Assembly: GCF_003425985.1 (NCBI RefSeq)
Contig: NZ_CP022985.1
Coordinates: 471,501-535,500 of the forward strand
DNA: 64,000 nucleotides
Origin: Mariniflexile sp. TRM1-10
GTDB lineage: Bacteria > Bacteroidota > Bacteroidia > Flavobacteriales > Flavobacteriaceae
Direction of reading: 5' to 3'
Part shown: positions 39,977 to 48,868 of the stretch, in pieces
Numbering within the stretch: position 1 is the first letter of the stretch
Layout of the letters: every line of letters begins with the position of its first letter
Made by a program: the position numbers and the translations under genes
The notes under the pieces: generated by a model
Told to the model about the DNA's origin: nothing
The model's input: only the letters and a program-made list of their open reading frames with translations
Databases searched by the model: none

Positions 39977-41254
39977 ATGAATGAACCTTTAGCAGAACGA
40001 TTACGCCCAAAGACCTTGGATGACTATGTAAGCCAAACGCATTTGGTGGGTAAAAATGGTGCACTAACACAACATATAAAGCAGGGTTTAATTCCGTCGA
40101 TGATATTATGGGGACCTCCTGGAACGGGGAAAACAACCTTGGCAAATATTATTGCTGCCGAATCTGGCAGACCGTTTTACACCTTAAGTGCCATAAATTC
40201 TGGGGTTAAAGATGTTAGGGATGTTATTGATAAAGCAAAACAAAGTGGCGGTTTGTTTACCACTAAAAACCCTATTTTGTTTATTGACGAAATACATAGG
40301 TTTAGCAAATCGCAACAAGACTCTTTATTACAAGCGGTTGAAAAAGGATGGATTACCCTTATTGGCGCTACTACTGAAAACCCAAGTTTCGAGGTGATTC
40401 CTGCACTTTTATCCAGATGTCAAGTGTATATTTTAAACGCTTTTGACAAAAGCGATTTAGAGATGCTTTTAAGGCGTGCTATCGAAAACGATGACTCCTT
40501 ATCCAAAAAAACCATAAACCTAAAGGAAACCAATGCGCTTTTAAGGCTTTCGGGTGGCGATGCCAGAAAATTGCTGAACATTTTCGAACTGATTGTAAAT
40601 TCTGAAAACGCCGATGTTATTGAAATTACAGACGAAAGCGTATTACAAAAAATTCAAAACAATACGGTTCGTTACGACAAAACAGGCGAACAACATTACG
40701 ATATTATTTCAGCGTTTATAAAATCCATTCGCGGGAGCGACCCCAATGCCGCTGTGTATTGGTTAGCGCGTATGATTGAAGGTGGTGAAGATGTAAAATT
40801 TATAGCCCGTCGGTTACTCATTTCGGCAAGTGAGGATATTGGAAACGCCAACCCTACCGCATTGGTTATCGCCAATAACACGTTTCAAGCAGTTACGGCA
40901 ATTGGCTATCCAGAATCCAGAATTTTACTTAGCCAATGTGCTACGTATTTAGCCTGTTCGCCTAAAAGCAACACCGCTTACATGGCTATTGGTAAAGCGC
41001 AACAGTTGGTAAAGGAAACGGGCGATTTGTCAGTGCCTTTAGATATTAGAAACGCCCCTACAAAACTCATGAAAGAACTAGGCTATGGCGAAAATTACCA
41101 ATACGCACACAACTATGAAAATAATTTTGCAAATCAGGAGTTTATGCCTGACGCTGTAAAAAACACCAAACTTTACGACCCCGGAAATAACGCTCGCGAA
41201 AATGCACATCGGGATTTTTTAAAACAACGTTGGAAGGATAAGTATGGGTATTAG
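39977..41254 (+). CDS. rarA: Replication-associated recombination protein RarA (MgsA)
   Basis: AAA+ ATPase related to clamp loaders and RuvB that acts at stalled replication forks. The 425-residue length is standard. The Walker A motif WGPPGTGKTT is at 45-54, Walker B LFIDEIH at 100-106, with sensor and arginine-finger regions GATTENPSF and LLSRCQVY. The C-terminal tetramerisation part contains IKSIRGSDPNAAVYWLARM. A TAACTTTA box lies just upstream of the ATG and may be the -7 element. Confidence 0.96.
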   Translation: MNEPLAERLRPKTLDDYVSQTHLVGKNGALTQHIKQGLIPSMILWGPPGTGKTTLANIIAAESGRPFYTLSAINSGVKDVRDVIDKAKQSGGLFTTKNPILFIDEIHRFSKSQQDSLLQAVEKGWITLIGATTENPSFEVIPALLSRCQVYILNAFDKSDLEMLLRRAIENDDSLSKKTINLKETNALLRLSGGDARKLLNIFELIVNSENADVIEITDESVLQKIQNNTVRYDKTGEQHYDIISAFIKSIRGSDPNAAVYWLARMIEGGEDVKFIARRLLISASEDIGNANPTALVIANNTFQAVTAIGYPESRILLSQCATYLACSPKSNTAYMAIGKAQQLVKETGDLSVPLDIRNAPTKLMKELGYGENYQYAHNYENNFANQEFMPDAVKNTKLYDPGNNARENAHRDFLKQRWKDKYGY

Positions 41255-41345
41255 TTGATGGTTCTTGGTTCTTGGTTGTTGGGTCTTGGGTAAGTTGATT
41301 TATTTTTTCACGGCTTAACAACTAATCGACAAACAACCAAACATT

Positions 41346-42173
41346 TTAAAACTTAATATTTAAAACATCTTGCTTTAAAACATTATTTTCATAATACTCT
41401 AAAATCCAGTTAGCATCTTTTTTATATAAAGTGGCATTTTTGTTTTCTACTAAAAACACACCATCAATACTGGTTTTTTTAATTTTATAAACCACTTTAG
41501 GCGTACTATCTACCAACTGAAAACCGTTTTCAATAGCTTGGGCATATAAAACACCCGATGGAGCTTCTTTTACAATAGGTTCTGCAACCGCATCAACTTT
41601 TGGCTCAACTTTGTCAGACACAACAGCTTCTTTTTCCTTTTTTAAGTTTTGGATTTCTTCTCTTAATTGCTGTATTTCTTTAGAAACTTCACTCTCGTTT
41701 TCTACGTTTTGTGAAACTGCAATGGAGTTATTAGTATTTGGCACATATTTATAATTAAGCGCTTCAATAGATTTAAAAGCATCTCGCAATGCTTCGTTAT
41801 ATGCTTTTTGGTATTCTTTTTCTCTACTCTCTCCCATTTCGGAAGTATAAACCACTTGGTCGTTACAATTTTTTAGCTCTACCGTTAATTTGGTTTTAAA
41901 CAGTCCCGAATCTTTTATTACATTAGATTTCAACGCCAAACATCTGTTTCTAATAACATCTTCTGGGTAATTGGAGCCTTCCATGAGCGTTTGAAAACCA
42001 TATTTGTCAAATAAAAACTCGGTTAATGAATTTAACTGATATTGGTCGGCTTCCTTTAAAAAATCGTATTTATTCGGTATAATAACGTACTTATAATTGT
42101 TTAAATTGGCTTGGGAAAATATACTTGTAGAAAGTAAACATGTAACTAGTATGGCAAAATATTTAAGCTTCAT
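41346..42173 (-). CDS. Secreted protein with a coiled coil, unknown function
   Basis: 275 residues. A signal peptide ends near SIFSQA (about 21). The N-terminal globular part (25-140) includes YKYVIIPNKYDFLKEADQYQ and a periodic LNSLTEFLFDKYGF; residues 165-190 form a charged coiled coil (EVSKEIQQLREEIQNLKKEK); a C-terminal domain ends at LNIKF. I do not recognise the family, but its layout is typical of Flavobacteriaceae periplasmic proteins. It lies downstream of the HAD gene by 43 bases on the same strand. Confidence 0.6.
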   Translation of the reverse strand: MKLKYFAILVTCLLSTSIFSQANLNNYKYVIIPNKYDFLKEADQYQLNSLTEFLFDKYGFQTLMEGSNYPEDVIRNRCLALKSNVIKDSGLFKTKLTVELKNCNDQVVYTSEMGESREKEYQKAYNEALRDAFKSIEALNYKYVPNTNNSIAVSQNVENESEVSKEIQQLREEIQNLKKEKEAVVSDKVEPKVDAVAEPIVKEAPSGVLYAQAIENGFQLVDSTPKVVYKIKKTSIDGVFLVENKNATLYKKDANWILEYYENNVLKQDVLNIKF

Positions 42174-42216
42174 TTTTATTTAATTATAGTTAAACAATCT
42201 TTGTAAAGATACACTT

Positions 42217-42906
42217 TTATAAATATTTTTTTAATTCTATTAATCCTCTAATTTGTTTAACGCTAGTTTCTATATTCATATTATTAGTATCAAAATAAAT
42301 AACATCCATTCCTACATTTATAGCGCCTTCTATATCGGCTTCATAACCATCACCAATCATAATGCTTCTGCTTATTTCTGTTTCGGCTCTTTTAATGGCA
42401 TAATGAAAAATTTCGGGATGTGGTTTTTTAATACCAATATCTTCGCCATTGGTAATAGTTTTAAAATAATGATGAATGTTCGATTTTGTTAATTTTCTAT
42501 ATTGAACTTCCTCAAATCCGTTAGACAATATATGTAGATTGTATTTTAAACTCAGGTAATCCAGAATTTCAATGGTGTTTTCAAATAAGTAATTATTATC
42601 GGTAAGATAGGTGATATAATCTGTTGATAGTTTACTTATCATGGCATCTTCAACATGCAGATTGGCAGCCACAAAAGTATCCCTCAATCGGCCGAAGCGC
42701 AGCACTTCTTTATCAATTTTCGCATCTCTGTAAAGTTTCCAATACTGAAAATTTATGTCGCGGTAGTGTAATAAAAATTCATTCAAGTCAATAGCTATAG
42801 CATTCATTTTAAAAATTTTGTCAAATGTTAATTCTGAATTTTTATCAAAATCCCAAAGCGTATGATCTAAATCGAAAAACACATCGGTAATACCACTAAT
42901 TTTCAT
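42217..42906 (-). CDS. HAD-superfamily phosphatase, YjjG-like
   Basis: 229 residues. HAD motif I is FFDLDHTLW (nucleophile Asp12, acid Asp14), motif II LSNG near 110, motif III with Lys in GIKKPHPEIF, and motif IV IGDGYEADIEGA. The cap sequence places it near the noncanonical pyrimidine nucleotidases (YjjG type), likely a house-cleaning enzyme. It overlaps the downstream end of the deacetylase-like gene by 11 bases, so the two are translationally coupled. Confidence 0.85.
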   Translation of the reverse strand: MKISGITDVFFDLDHTLWDFDKNSELTFDKIFKMNAIAIDLNEFLLHYRDINFQYWKLYRDAKIDKEVLRFGRLRDTFVAANLHVEDAMISKLSTDYITYLTDNNYLFENTIEILDYLSLKYNLHILSNGFEEVQYRKLTKSNIHHYFKTITNGEDIGIKKPHPEIFHYAIKRAETEISRSIMIGDGYEADIEGAINVGMDVIYFDTNNMNIETSVKQIRGLIELKKYL

Positions 42907-44197
42907 TTCCTGATTCTAAAATAATATTAAACAATTCCTTAAAACCCCTCCACCGTTCTATATCGCTAAATGTATAATTATGAAACACCGGAATAAACTC
43001 GCCATTTACCTGTTTCACCTCATAAATAACGTTATTCAACATTTTCTTTTTATCTAATAACGACTGGTTTTTCAACAACACATAGTCCATAACATGATAA
43101 GCACAAACCTTTAAAGGCGTTTGAATTTCATAATCTAAATCGTAAAAGAAAAAAGGCGTGCAAGAGCCTGCCCTAAAACCAATTTGGTTCACATAACCCA
43201 TGGTGTAATCTTCCAATATTTCAAGTTCAATAAGATTTCTGTAGGATTCTGGCAGGTTTAATTTTGAAAACGATTGTCGGGATGCTTTCAGCGCTGTATT
43301 TAAAATATCTTCCATTTTAAGTTTTTCCTTTTTCAAAATCGAAAAATCGTCGGTGGCAAAAAACGATACTTTCAAACCGACTTCGCAATAATCGGCAACA
43401 TGTTTAATAAGCGACACAAACTTCCTTTTATTAGGATTAATGCCTTTATCGTAAGTTGAGAAATCACCAATTAAAAAGAAAAACAAAAATTTAAACTTGC
43501 TTTGTTTTTGTTTATTGATAATGTATTTAAAAGTGTCATAAGGGTCATGTTTTAAATTAAAAATAACCATAAACCTGTTGTACAAACTCTTAAACTCGAA
43601 CTTAAACAAATCTTTTACAGAACCCCCAAAACTTCGCATAAGCCCTTTCAATTTAAAATGGTAGGGACTGGGCACATCTATTATAGGTTTAATACGATAT
43701 TCCCTTTGCGGAAATTCAAATTCCGGAAATTGTACCCGCAACGCTTCCTTAAACTTATAAGCCCAAATATCTACAACGGGCTGATGTAAAAAATCATGTT
43801 TAAAAGCAATACTTTCGGTTGCTATAAAGCGTCCGAAATCGTCTTTTACATGGGGCAAATATTCTTCATACCTTGAAAGAAGGTAAAAGGATGCTGCAAA
43901 AATATCGAAAGGTATGGCACTTTTATCTCCATTAAAAAAGAAGCATTTGGTGTTTCCCCAATTTTGAACATGAATTTCAATATCATTCAAACCTTGTTCA
44001 AATAAAATATCGTGGCTTTTAATGAAAAACTCATTACTGAGTTGCTGTTTTGTATATGAAATTTTTAAATTATCGTGAGCAATAAACTCCTCAACTTTAG
44101 TGGTAAAAGAGACCTCAACACCCAAAACTCGTGTGCATATATGTTTAAAAACATACTTTAAGCGTGGTGTGATATTATGTGTATAAACTAAAAGCAT
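42896..44197 (-). CDS. Polysaccharide-deacetylase-like protein (CE4-like, Bacteroidetes type)
   Basis: 433 residues without an obvious signal peptide. The N-terminal ~110 residues form a separate domain typical of the Bacteroidetes group. The NodB-like fold follows, with IIDVPSPYHFK (about 171-181), a DFSTYDKGINPNK loop and the strongly conserved EDYTMGYVNQIGFRAGSCTP (about 343-362). The usual metal-binding Asp-Asp motif of active CE4 enzymes is not clearly present, so catalysis is uncertain. It lies between radC and the HAD gene on the same strand. Confidence 0.75.
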   Translation of the reverse strand: MLLVYTHNITPRLKYVFKHICTRVLGVEVSFTTKVEEFIAHDNLKISYTKQQLSNEFFIKSHDILFEQGLNDIEIHVQNWGNTKCFFFNGDKSAIPFDIFAASFYLLSRYEEYLPHVKDDFGRFIATESIAFKHDFLHQPVVDIWAYKFKEALRVQFPEFEFPQREYRIKPIIDVPSPYHFKLKGLMRSFGGSVKDLFKFEFKSLYNRFMVIFNLKHDPYDTFKYIINKQKQSKFKFLFFFLIGDFSTYDKGINPNKRKFVSLIKHVADYCEVGLKVSFFATDDFSILKKEKLKMEDILNTALKASRQSFSKLNLPESYRNLIELEILEDYTMGYVNQIGFRAGSCTPFFFYDLDYEIQTPLKVCAYHVMDYVLLKNQSLLDKKKMLNNVIYEVKQVNGEFIPVFHNYTFSDIERWRGFKELFNIILESGNEN

Positions 44198-44247
44198 AAA
44201 ATAAGTTGCCCGTTTTTAGCAGCAGTAAACAGTTTTAAAAACAATTA

Positions 44248-44946
44248 CTATAAAATGGCTTCATCGGCAAAACTAAAGTATGCATTTTCGGTTACAATTA
44301 AATGGTCCAACACTTTTATATCCAAATTTTCTGCTGCTATTTGTAATTTACTGGTAATTTGTTTATCAGCTTTGCTGGGTTTTAAGGTGCCGGATGGATG
44401 GTTATGTGCCAAAATAAGTCCCGTTGCGCCTACTTCCAAAGCATTTTTAAGTACTAGACGTACATCGACCAAGGTACCTGTAATACCGCCTTTACTTAAC
44501 TGGGTTTTTAAAATAACCTTATTGGAATTGTTTAAATAAACAATCCAGAACTCTTCGTGTTCCAGTTCACCAATAATAGGTTGCATCAATTCGAAAACCG
44601 ATTCACTGCTGATTATCTTTTTCTTTTCCAAGGCCTCCTCGCCTCTTCGTCTGCGACCTAACTCTAAGGCAGCGGCAATGGTAACGGCTTTGGCTTCACC
44701 AATACCTCTAAACTCCATAAGTTGGATAATAGATAGTTTCCCCAATTCACTTAGGTTATTATCTACACTTGCCAAAATGCGTTTGCACAAATCGACAGCA
44801 CTTTCGCTTCGGTTACCCGAGCCAATTAAAATGGCTACCAATTCGGCATCGCTTAAAGTTGACTTCCCTTTATAGAGTAATTTTTCGCGTGGTTGGTCGT
44901 CTTGACTCCAATTTTTTATTGAAAATGAGGCTGTTTTTTCTTGCAT
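44248..44946 (-). CDS. radC: RadC-family JAB/MPN-domain protein
   Basis: 232 residues. The N-terminal helix-hairpin-helix region (LIGSGNRSESAVDLCKRILA; FRGIGEAKAVTIAAALELG) is followed by a JAB/MPN domain with HNHPSGTLKPSKAD (about 181-194) and Glu in EHEEFWIVYLN, giving the JAMM metal site. A role in DNA repair has been questioned for this family; the biochemical function is unsettled. It is divergent from the PaiB-like gene at 45172. Confidence 0.9.
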   Translation of the reverse strand: MQEKTASFSIKNWSQDDQPREKLLYKGKSTLSDAELVAILIGSGNRSESAVDLCKRILASVDNNLSELGKLSIIQLMEFRGIGEAKAVTIAAALELGRRRRGEEALEKKKIISSESVFELMQPIIGELEHEEFWIVYLNNSNKVILKTQLSKGGITGTLVDVRLVLKNALEVGATGLILAHNHPSGTLKPSKADKQITSKLQIAAENLDIKVLDHLIVTENAYFSFADEAIL

Positions 44947-45024
44947 AAAGTAAAGATATATATTGAAGTCATTTAAACTTTTCTTTTACCTACAAAATTC
45001 ACATTTTGTTCCCTAATTTTGACT

Positions 45025-45115
45025 TTTTTAAGTCCCGTAGCGATGCTATGCAACATAAAAAAGGCTTCATTATGAAACAAAAGCCGAATTTTTCGCTTAC
45101 AAACAAAAAGTTTAA
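45025..45115. repeat. Dispersed repeat, copy 1
   Basis: This stretch between radC and the PaiB-like gene resembles 51311-51403. Both carry CCGTAGCG(A/C)TGCTATG, a central part that differs, then ATTTTTCGCTT and AAAAAGT. The ends resemble inverted GACTTTTTT / AAAAAAGTC termini, suggesting a short mobile or palindromic element. Confidence 0.5.
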
Positions 45116-45171
45116 ATCACTTAATTGTAATTTTATAATTCAATAATCGTCAACTTAAAATCGTATATTCA

Positions 45172-45765
45172 TTGACCTATCCACCAAAAATACATCAAAA
45201 TAACGAGATAAATCATATAATTGATGTAATAAAATCCTATCCATTGGCTACTGTAATTTCAATAAAAGACAACGTGCCTTTCATTACGCATTTACCTTTG
45301 GTTTACAACGAAGTTGGTAAATTAATTGGACATATTGACAAACAAAATCCGCAGGTGCCCTTATTAAAAGACAGCCAGCCTGTAACGGTCCTCTTTTCTG
45401 GGCCGCAATGCTACATTTCGCCCAGTATTTATGCGACAACCCAATTACCTACTTGGAATTATATTAAAGTGCATTTAAAAGGCACGGTTAATGCTATAGA
45501 GAGTAAAGAAGCCTTGAAAGAGTCTATTATTAAAATGACCGAGTTTTTAGAAGCTCCAGAACATAAATATGTTTTAGAACCCGATAACCCGCGCATGCTC
45601 GGGGCTTTGGATTATATTGACATATTTGAAATAACCATAGATTCTTGGGAAGGGAAATTTAAACTCTCACAAGACAAAAAGCCTCAAGACATACAAAATG
45701 CCCGGGCTGAATTGATACGTGCCAACCAAGAAAGCATTGAACACTTTTTAAACAAAGTGTTTTAA
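45172..45765 (+). CDS. FMN-binding negative regulator, PaiB type
   Basis: 197 residues. The flavin-reductase-like split-barrel fold is shown by YPLATVISIKDNVPFITHLPLV, LIGHIDKQNPQ, VLFSGPQCYISPS and the ending KFKLSQDKKPQD, which are typical of PaiB proteins. Despite the family name, direct DNA binding is not certain. It appears to start with TTG, since no in-frame ATG precedes the conserved YPPKIHQ. It lies 17 bases before a secreted esterase gene, in a likely operon. Confidence 0.85.
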   Translation: MTYPPKIHQNNEINHIIDVIKSYPLATVISIKDNVPFITHLPLVYNEVGKLIGHIDKQNPQVPLLKDSQPVTVLFSGPQCYISPSIYATTQLPTWNYIKVHLKGTVNAIESKEALKESIIKMTEFLEAPEHKYVLEPDNPRMLGALDYIDIFEITIDSWEGKFKLSQDKKPQDIQNARAELIRANQESIEHFLNKVF

Positions 45766-45782
45766 CCCCACACCCATAAACT

Positions 45783-46649
45783 ATGAAGCGTTTTATCGTT
45801 TTTTTATTTGCATTTTTAAGCTATTCGCACTTGGCAGTTTCTCAAGAAAAAGAATACACTTCGGTTATTTATCCGGAAGATTACACTGTACAGGTTGATG
45901 TTGCCTACACAGAAGTTAACGATTGGGTGGGATATATGGATTTATACATAAAACCTAATGACACGACGCCTACTCCAATAGTTATAAATATACACGGTGG
46001 CGGATGGCGAAGTGGTAATAAAGAATCCCAAACAAGTTTAAGTACCTTTTTTAAAAATGGCTACGCCGTAGCCAATGTCGCTTACCGATTGGCGGATATG
46101 GCTCCTGCCCCCGCAGCCATAGAAGATGTACGTTGTGCTTTAATATATATTCACAAACATGCCAAAGCACTAAACATCGATACGTCCAAAATCGTACTCA
46201 TGGGCGGTTCGGCTGGCGGCCATTTAGCTTTAATGGCTGGTTTTTTGGGAAACAATAAACAATTTGACACCAATTGTCCAAACACGGAAAACATAAAAAT
46301 AGCTGCCATTATAGACAAATATGGCATCACCGATTTAAGCCCTTTGGCTTATTGGAAATCGGCAAACAATTGGCTATCCCTTAATAATACCGATGCTGCT
46401 TTTGTTAAATCGGTATCGCCTATAAATTATGTGTCCTACAAAAGCCCGCCTGTTTTTATAGCACATGGTACTGCAGACCCTATTGTACCCTATATGCAAT
46501 CGGTAATACTTTATAAAAAACTAAAAGCCAATCGGGTTAAAACAGAACTATTAACCCTTAGAAAAGGCAAACACGGTAAGTTTACAAAAAAACAAAACAT
46601 ACTATTAAGTAAAAGCATTTGGAAATTTTTGAATAAATTAGGGATATAA
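45783..46649 (+). CDS. Secreted alpha/beta-hydrolase esterase (acetyl-esterase/lipase-like)
   Basis: 288 residues with a signal peptide (to about AVSQ, residue 20). The oxyanion motif HGGGWRSG is at 71-78, the nucleophile Ser143 in GGSAGG, the likely acid Asp in AHGTADPIVPY, and the base His in KGKHGKF. This fits hormone-sensitive-lipase-like carboxylesterases that release acyl groups, for example from polysaccharides. It lies 27 bases before a dienelactone-hydrolase-like gene. Confidence 0.85.
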   Translation: MKRFIVFLFAFLSYSHLAVSQEKEYTSVIYPEDYTVQVDVAYTEVNDWVGYMDLYIKPNDTTPTPIVINIHGGGWRSGNKESQTSLSTFFKNGYAVANVAYRLADMAPAPAAIEDVRCALIYIHKHAKALNIDTSKIVLMGGSAGGHLALMAGFLGNNKQFDTNCPNTENIKIAAIIDKYGITDLSPLAYWKSANNWLSLNNTDAAFVKSVSPINYVSYKSPPVFIAHGTADPIVPYMQSVILYKKLKANRVKTELLTLRKGKHGKFTKKQNILLSKSIWKFLNKLGI

Positions 46650-46676
46650 TTTCTGAACTCGTTTAAACTTAATGTC

Positions 46677-47564
46677 ATGAAAAAACTAACAAAAGAGGCT
46701 ATCAATCAAGAGGTATTTGATTTGTATGATGATTATGCCCACAACAAAATTGACAGACGCCAGTTTGTTGAAAAATTGTCGCTTTATGCTATTGGAGGCT
46801 TAACAGTATCGGCGTTACTAAGCTATATGACACCCAATTATTTGGACACTCTTTTAGTAAAACCAAACGATGAACGCTTACAATCTGAATACATCACCTA
46901 CCAATCGCCTAAAGGTGGCGGCGCTATAAAAGGGTTGTTATCAAAACCTGACAACACCTCTGGCAAATTACCCGGCGTTATTGTAGTCCATGAAAATCGG
47001 GGCTTAAACCCTTATATTGAAGATGTGGGCAGACGTACCGCACTTGATGGTTTTATAAGCTTAGCTCCCGATGCCTTATCGCCTTTGGGTGGCTATCCCG
47101 GTAATGATGACGACGGTCGCGAGATGCAACGTAAACGGGACCGCAACGAGATGCTTGAAGATTTTATCGCTGCCTTTCACTATTTGAGTACCCACGAAAA
47201 CTGCAACGGAAAAATTGGTGTCGTTGGATTTTGCTTTGGGGGTTGGATTGCAAATATGATGGCGGTTAAACTACCTAATCTACTGGCAGCAGTGCCTTTT
47301 TATGGCGGACAACCAACTGCCGAAGAAGCCGCGCAAATAAAAACACCGTTGCTACTGCAATTTGCTGGTTTAGACACGAGAGTTAACGAAGGCTGGCCTG
47401 CATATCAAGCGGTTTTAAAAGAAAACAACGTTGAATATACCGCTCATTTTTATCCTGATGTAAATCATGGCTTTCATAATAACACCACACCGCGTTATGA
47501 TGAAAAAGCAGCGACCTTGGCTTGGGATAGAACCATAGCTTTTTTTAAGGAAAAGCTTAAATAA
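46677..47564 (+). CDS. Dienelactone-hydrolase-family protein
   Basis: 295 residues. An N-terminal hydrophobic segment (36-58) after DRRQF looks like a Tat-type or membrane anchor. The alpha/beta-hydrolase core has HENRGLNPYIEDVGRR, the cysteine nucleophile Cys186 in GFCFGG, an Asp in AGLDTRVNEGW and the His in VNHGFHN. The substrate is unknown; many flavobacterial members act on small lactones or esters rather than chloroaromatics. Confidence 0.85.
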   Translation: MKKLTKEAINQEVFDLYDDYAHNKIDRRQFVEKLSLYAIGGLTVSALLSYMTPNYLDTLLVKPNDERLQSEYITYQSPKGGGAIKGLLSKPDNTSGKLPGVIVVHENRGLNPYIEDVGRRTALDGFISLAPDALSPLGGYPGNDDDGREMQRKRDRNEMLEDFIAAFHYLSTHENCNGKIGVVGFCFGGWIANMMAVKLPNLLAAVPFYGGQPTAEEAAQIKTPLLLQFAGLDTRVNEGWPAYQAVLKENNVEYTAHFYPDVNHGFHNNTTPRYDEKAATLAWDRTIAFFKEKLK

Positions 47565-47600
47565 TCCTTTATAAACCACCTTTTAAACACTTTTTAAGCG

Positions 47601-47840
47601 ATGCAATACAATGATGTTATTGGCACTATAGGCGTTGGACTTATCCTTATCGCCTATTTTTTAAACATTAGTGCCTTAATACCCAAAAATGGCGTTCTCT
47701 ATTTTATATTAAACATTATAGGTGCCAGTTTGGCATGTTATGCTTCTGTTTTAATTAACTACACCCCTTTTATTATTTTAGAGGCTACCTGGGTTTTGGT
47801 TAGTTTTTGGGGATTGTTTGGGGTTTATAAGAAGGCATAA
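47601..47840 (+). CDS. Small membrane protein of the CBU_0592 type
   Basis: 79 residues with three hydrophobic helices (about 5-25, 32-50, 57-75). The pattern LILIAYFLN and NIIGASLACYAS resembles the CBU_0592 / DUF family of small integral membrane proteins. It follows the dienelactone-hydrolase-like gene by 36 bases. Its function is unknown. Confidence 0.6.
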   Translation: MQYNDVIGTIGVGLILIAYFLNISALIPKNGVLYFILNIIGASLACYASVLINYTPFIILEATWVLVSFWGLFGVYKKA

Positions 47841-48356
47841 GGTTTTAGAAGGTATTTTTTTACATGACAAAAACCTTTATTCCATTAAAAAATACCTACA
47901 AACAGCTATAAGCTGACGTCTGATTTAGGTGCAAACAAGACTTAACCAAATTCTAGTTTTCAAGGACTTCCTAGCTTTACTCATAAAAGCACAGGTTGGC
48001 TTTGTGTACCGTGTTAATTAATCGATACTTTTTAAAATAAACACCCATTCACATTAAAAAACACCGACGAAATGCACACAAAACAAACATTTCATAGGGT
48101 TTCGATAGCGATTTTATAAGGGTTTGTTCGACATTCCTTCGAGGATTGTTCGGGAATCCTTCGTAAAATAGGGATTTTTACGAAGAATCCTCGAAGGAAT
48201 GTCGAAGGAGACTCGAAGGAAACTACTTTTAAAGCATCGATGAACGGTAAATAGGGTTAAAAAAATCTGCTTTTTGTAAGTGGATATTTATTATATTCGT
48301 GGGGATATAAATTGGATGTAGAGAATTGGGTATGTTCAATTGTTGGCAGTAATTAA
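47841..48356. other. Non-coding gap with a long palindrome
   Basis: No gene is seen in this 516-base gap. It contains a long inverted repeat at 48127-48206, and the end, from about 48290, resembles the leader of the next gene. Otherwise no clear promoter or repeat stands out. Confidence 0.6.
48127..48206. repeat. Long palindrome with an asymmetric bulge
   Basis: A 21-base arm (48127-48147) and a 10-base arm (48159-48168) pair perfectly with 48186-48206 and 48176-48185. Only an 11-base insert on the left (48148-48158) is unpaired, and the loop has seven bases. CCTTCGAGGAT and its complement recur, so this may be a REP/MITE-like element or a strong hairpin. Confidence 0.8.
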
Positions 48357-48785
48357 ATGGGATACTATTTAGAATATATCGTTGAAAGTACAGAAGAAGA
48401 GTTATTGTCTAAAGTTTCTAATCATGTAACTATATTTTATAATTCTTTAAATGAACTTGACAAAAATGGTTTAATGGAAGGTAAATTAAAAGGCGGTAAA
48501 TATGACTTCAACTTTAGTATAAAAAATGGAATTTTAAATATTAGTTATCCAAGAATAAAATATAGTTGGATTGTAAATAAATTGTTTGATGCAGACAAAA
48601 TTGTTATTGATATCGACCGTGAAGTAATTAATTCTTTTCCTGGGAAAACAGTTTTTAGAATAGATGAACTAATTCGTGAAGATTTTGAATCTCAAACAAT
48701 GGACAAATTATTGAAAACTGAATATATAGAACAACTTAACCTTTTTCTTCTTAATGAGGATTCAGATTATTGGAAAAAATTATAG
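48357..48785 (+). CDS. Small protein of unknown function
   Basis: 142 residues beginning MGYYLEYIVESTEEELLSK, mixed alpha/beta and acidic. There is no signal peptide or recognisable domain. Very AT-rich coding. The stop overlaps the next gene's upstream region by a few bases if the longer start of that gene were used. I do not recognise the family; it resembles lone accessory genes common in Bacteroidetes. Confidence 0.55.
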   Translation: MGYYLEYIVESTEEELLSKVSNHVTIFYNSLNELDKNGLMEGKLKGGKYDFNFSIKNGILNISYPRIKYSWIVNKLFDADKIVIDIDREVINSFPGKTVFRIDELIREDFESQTMDKLLKTEYIEQLNLFLLNEDSDYWKKL

Positions 48786-48868
48786 CAACTACTACCGTGT
48801 ATAAAAAATTGCTAGTTTTTGCTAATACAAAGTTTGGTTGCACGTTTGCTACAATTAAAACCGACAGA

